Shown piece after piece: positions 62,251 to 64,000 of a stretch of 64,000 bases of DNA. This stretch comes from Actinomadura rudentiformis (lineage in GTDB: Bacteria; Actinomycetota; Actinomycetes; Streptosporangiales; Streptosporangiaceae), in NCBI RefSeq assembly GCF_008923185.1, contig NZ_WBMT01000012.1, positions 248,001 to 312,000 of the forward strand, given 5' to 3'. The position numbers were made by a program, and so were the translations under genes. Each line of letters opens with the position of its first letter. Position 1 is the first letter of the stretch. The notes under the pieces are model-generated. The model did not search any database and was not told the DNA's origin. It saw only the letters and a program-made list of their open reading frames with translations.

Positions 62251-62377
62251 GACACCCCCGGGACCCTGAAAAACGGTCGGCTCATTGGCTCGTATTGCTC
62301 CGGATTGCCTCGGTGGCGTCACGCTAGCGTGGGGGACCGCTTTCAACATCCCCTATCTTTCGCTTCCGCCGTACCGC

Positions 62378-62395
62378 CAGGGGTGCCTAGGGGTG
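62378..62395 (+). promoter_or_regulatory. cluster direct-repeat element, copy 5
   Basis: CAGGGG-TGCCT-AGGGGTG, 33 nt before the glycosyltransferase start at 62429, exactly the same distance as copy 1 from its gene. A lone TAGGGG half-site occurs on the minus strand at 62350-62355, facing the divergent glycosyltransferase. Confidence 0.6.
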
Positions 62396-62428
62396 GGCGA
62401 TATCGGGCCGTGCGCCGACCATGGGATC

Positions 62429-63733
62429 ATGCGCGTTCTGTTCACGGTATTCGCGGCGAAGACACATTTCTTCAATCTGGTGCCGCTGGCTTGGGCGCTG
62501 CGCGCAGCCGGGCACGAGGTGCAGGTGGCCAGCCAGCCCGACCTCGCCGAGGCCATCACCCGCGCGGGCCTCACCGCCGTTCCGGTCGGGGAGCCGCTCA
62601 ACATGGGCGGGGCCTCCGCCGGCGGGTCTGGCGGCGGGTCCATGACGCGGACGTTCGAGACGCTCGCCGGGGGCATGATCGACGACAGCGGGGAGCCGCC
62701 GACCTGGGATCGGGCGCTGGGCGCGTTCACCGTGGCGTGCTCGGTGGAGTACGAGTACTTCTCCGGCGGGCAGGTGCTGGACGACCTCGTCGAGTACGCC
62801 CGGCACTGGCGGCCGGACCTGGTGGTCTGGGACGCGCTGACGTTCAGCGGCGCCGTCGCGGCGAAGGCGTGCGGCGCGGCCCACGCGCGGACGCTCTTCG
62901 GCATCGACTACGTGCAGCAGATGTACGGCCATTACCTGCGGCTGCTGGAAGAGCAACCCGAAGAACGGCGCGACGACCCGGTGTCGGACTGGTTGCGCGG
63001 CCGTCTCTACCGTTTCGGATGCGACTTCGATGAGAGTTCGGCGCGGGAAATGCTCGCTGGTCAGTGGACCATCGACCCCACTTTTCCCGGAATGCAGCTT
63101 CCCCTGGACCTTCCCTACGTGCCGGTGCGGTACGTGCCTTACAACGGCCAGTCGGCCATCCCGGACTGGGTCCATCAGGATCCGGGCCGCCCGCGGGTGT
63201 GCCTGTCACTGGGAATGTCGGAGCGTTATCTCCCGGGCGGAGCCCAGGTCTCGATCGGCGGTGTGCTGGAGAGCCTGGCCGAGCTCGACATCGAGCTGGT
63301 CGCGACGCTGAACGCCGACCAGGTCGCGTCGGTGCCGTCGATGCCGCCCAACGTGCGCGCCGTCGCGTTCGTCCCGCTGTACGAGCTGCTGCCGACCTGT
63401 GCGGCGGTCGTGCACCACGGCGGATTCGGAACGCTCGGGAACGTGCTGGTCCACGGCCTGCCGAGCGTGACCGTCCCGGCCGCGTGGTGGGACGAGGACA
63501 GCCTCGGACGGCAGCTCGGCGCGCGCGGCGCCGGGATCTACCTCGCGCCGCAGGACGTCACCCCCGCCCGCCTGGCGCAGGCCGTCAGCCGGGTGCTGGA
63601 CGAACCGTCGTTCCGGGACGGCGCGCTGCGGCTCCAGAGCGAGCTGCGGGCCACGCCAGGTCCTGGCGACCTCGTTCCCGAGCTGGAGGAATTGACCGAA
63701 CGCCACCGCGTCCGCCGGCCGGTGCACGCCTGA
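62429..63733 (+). CDS. macrolide-type glycosyltransferase (GT-B)
   Basis: A 434-residue paralogue of the divergent glycosyltransferase. The start reads MRVLFTVFAAKTHFFNLVPLAWALRAAGHEVQVASQPD. The acceptor side includes HWRPDLVVWDALTFSGAVAAKACGAAH. The donor site reads PRVCLSLGMSER and FVPLYELLPTCAAVVHHGGFGTLGNVLVHGLPSVTVP, followed by a DEDSLGRQLGARGAGI loop. A Gly/Ser-rich insert near residues 60-70 is unusual. Probably attaches a deoxysugar to the macrolactam or to a first sugar. Followed after 16 bp by a third glycosyltransferase. Confidence 0.92.
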   Translation: MRVLFTVFAAKTHFFNLVPLAWALRAAGHEVQVASQPDLAEAITRAGLTAVPVGEPLNMGGASAGGSGGGSMTRTFETLAGGMIDDSGEPPTWDRALGAFTVACSVEYEYFSGGQVLDDLVEYARHWRPDLVVWDALTFSGAVAAKACGAAHARTLFGIDYVQQMYGHYLRLLEEQPEERRDDPVSDWLRGRLYRFGCDFDESSAREMLAGQWTIDPTFPGMQLPLDLPYVPVRYVPYNGQSAIPDWVHQDPGRPRVCLSLGMSERYLPGGAQVSIGGVLESLAELDIELVATLNADQVASVPSMPPNVRAVAFVPLYELLPTCAAVVHHGGFGTLGNVLVHGLPSVTVPAAWWDEDSLGRQLGARGAGIYLAPQDVTPARLAQAVSRVLDEPSFRDGALRLQSELRATPGPGDLVPELEELTERHRVRRPVHA

Positions 63734-63749
63734 TCACGGGAGCACCGCG

Positions 63750-64000
63750 ATGCGCGTCCTGTTCACTGTGTACGCGGCCAAGCCGCACTTCTACAACCTC
63801 GTCCCGATGGCGTGGGCGCTGCGCGCCGCCGGGCACGAGGTCGTCGTCGCCAGCCAGCCGGACCTCGTCCCGGCGATCACCCGGGTCGGCCTCACCGCCG
63901 TCCCGGTCGGCGATCCGCTCGACCTGGCGGGCTCGTTCCAGGCGTCGCCCGGGGACGACGGCCCGGCGGGCGGCGGCGGGTGGCAGCGCCTCAGCGGTGT
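63750..64000 (+). CDS. third glycosyltransferase, C-terminus cut by window edge
   Basis: The first 83 codons read MRVLFTVYAAKPHFYNLVPMAWALRAAGHEVVVASQPDLVPAITRVGLTAVPVG, nearly the same as the preceding glycosyltransferase, so this is a tandem paralogue of the same GT-B family. GGGAG lies 8 nt before the ATG. The donor domain is outside the window. Confidence 0.88.
   Translation, partial: MRVLFTVYAAKPHFYNLVPMAWALRAAGHEVVVASQPDLVPAITRVGLTAVPVGDPLDLAGSFQASPGDDGPAGGGGWQRLSG

Overview
The window comes from a high-GC Gram-positive actinomycete. Third codon positions are overwhelmingly G/C, GTG starts are frequent, and the gene content is actinobacterial: a DUF5925 ATPase, a WS/DGAT acyltransferase, CGNR and MarR regulators, EshA-type encapsulins and a modular type I polyketide synthase. 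A Streptosporangiales or Actinomadura-like host is a guess from overall flavour, not something the sequence proves.

Left part, 0-10.8 kb: mostly housekeeping or lipid genes. They are a cut-off DUF5925 AAA ATPase, a PlsC acyltransferase, uracil-DNA glycosylase, a WS/DGAT acyltransferase, a dimethylargininase, dihydrolipoamide dehydrogenase, a small membrane protein with a repetitive tail, and a secreted protein.

11.1-15.0 kb: a translationally coupled three-gene operon encodes two different family 2B encapsulin shell proteins, each carrying a cyclic-nucleotide-binding-like insertion, and a short-chain polyprenyl diphosphate synthase. The simplest reading is a two-component protein nanocompartment that packages an isoprenoid enzyme. 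It is preceded by a 24-bp perfect palindrome and an iron-box-like element.

15.0-34.1 kb: an accessory mixture of regulators and small enzymes. It holds a carboxylesterase, two MarR regulators, an MBL-fold hydrolase, GNATs, a nuclease-like protein, a CGNR regulator facing an alpha/beta hydrolase, a MarR-GNAT fusion behind a perfect palindrome, a broken GNAT gene behind a possible leader-peptide attenuator, a serine hydrolase, a two-component system, an MFS exporter, an rRNA-methyltransferase-like gene, a P450 and an SGNH hydrolase.

34.1-64.0 kb: the left portion of a macrolactam-type polyketide cluster, cut by the right edge of the window. A cassette of seven genes matches the vicenistatin-type logic for a beta-amino-acid starter: glutamate-mutase-like S and E subunits, a beta-amino-acid adenylating enzyme, a stand-alone ACP, a PLP decarboxylase, a second adenylating enzyme for a protecting amino acid, and a dedicated acyltransferase. 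These would deliver an aminoacylated 3-aminoisobutyryl-type starter to the N-terminal ACP of a 5158-residue PKS. That PKS has three KS-AT-DH-KR-ACP modules, all predicted to use malonyl-CoA, so it should build a conjugated triene. It ends in a docking domain with no thioesterase, so more PKS genes must exist elsewhere. Downstream are a DrrAB-type ABC exporter, a TIM-barrel glycosidase-like protein, a DesVI/TylM1-like aminosugar N-methyltransferase and three DesVII/EryCIII-like glycosyltransferases, which imply a glycosylated, N-methylated aminosugar product.

An 18-bp direct-repeat element, roughly YARGGG-N5-ARGGGTK, occurs five times. Each copy lies 33 to 90 nt upstream of a cluster gene or operon and points the same way as that gene. 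It looks like the binding site of an unseen pathway regulator and marks the left cluster boundary near 34.1 kb.
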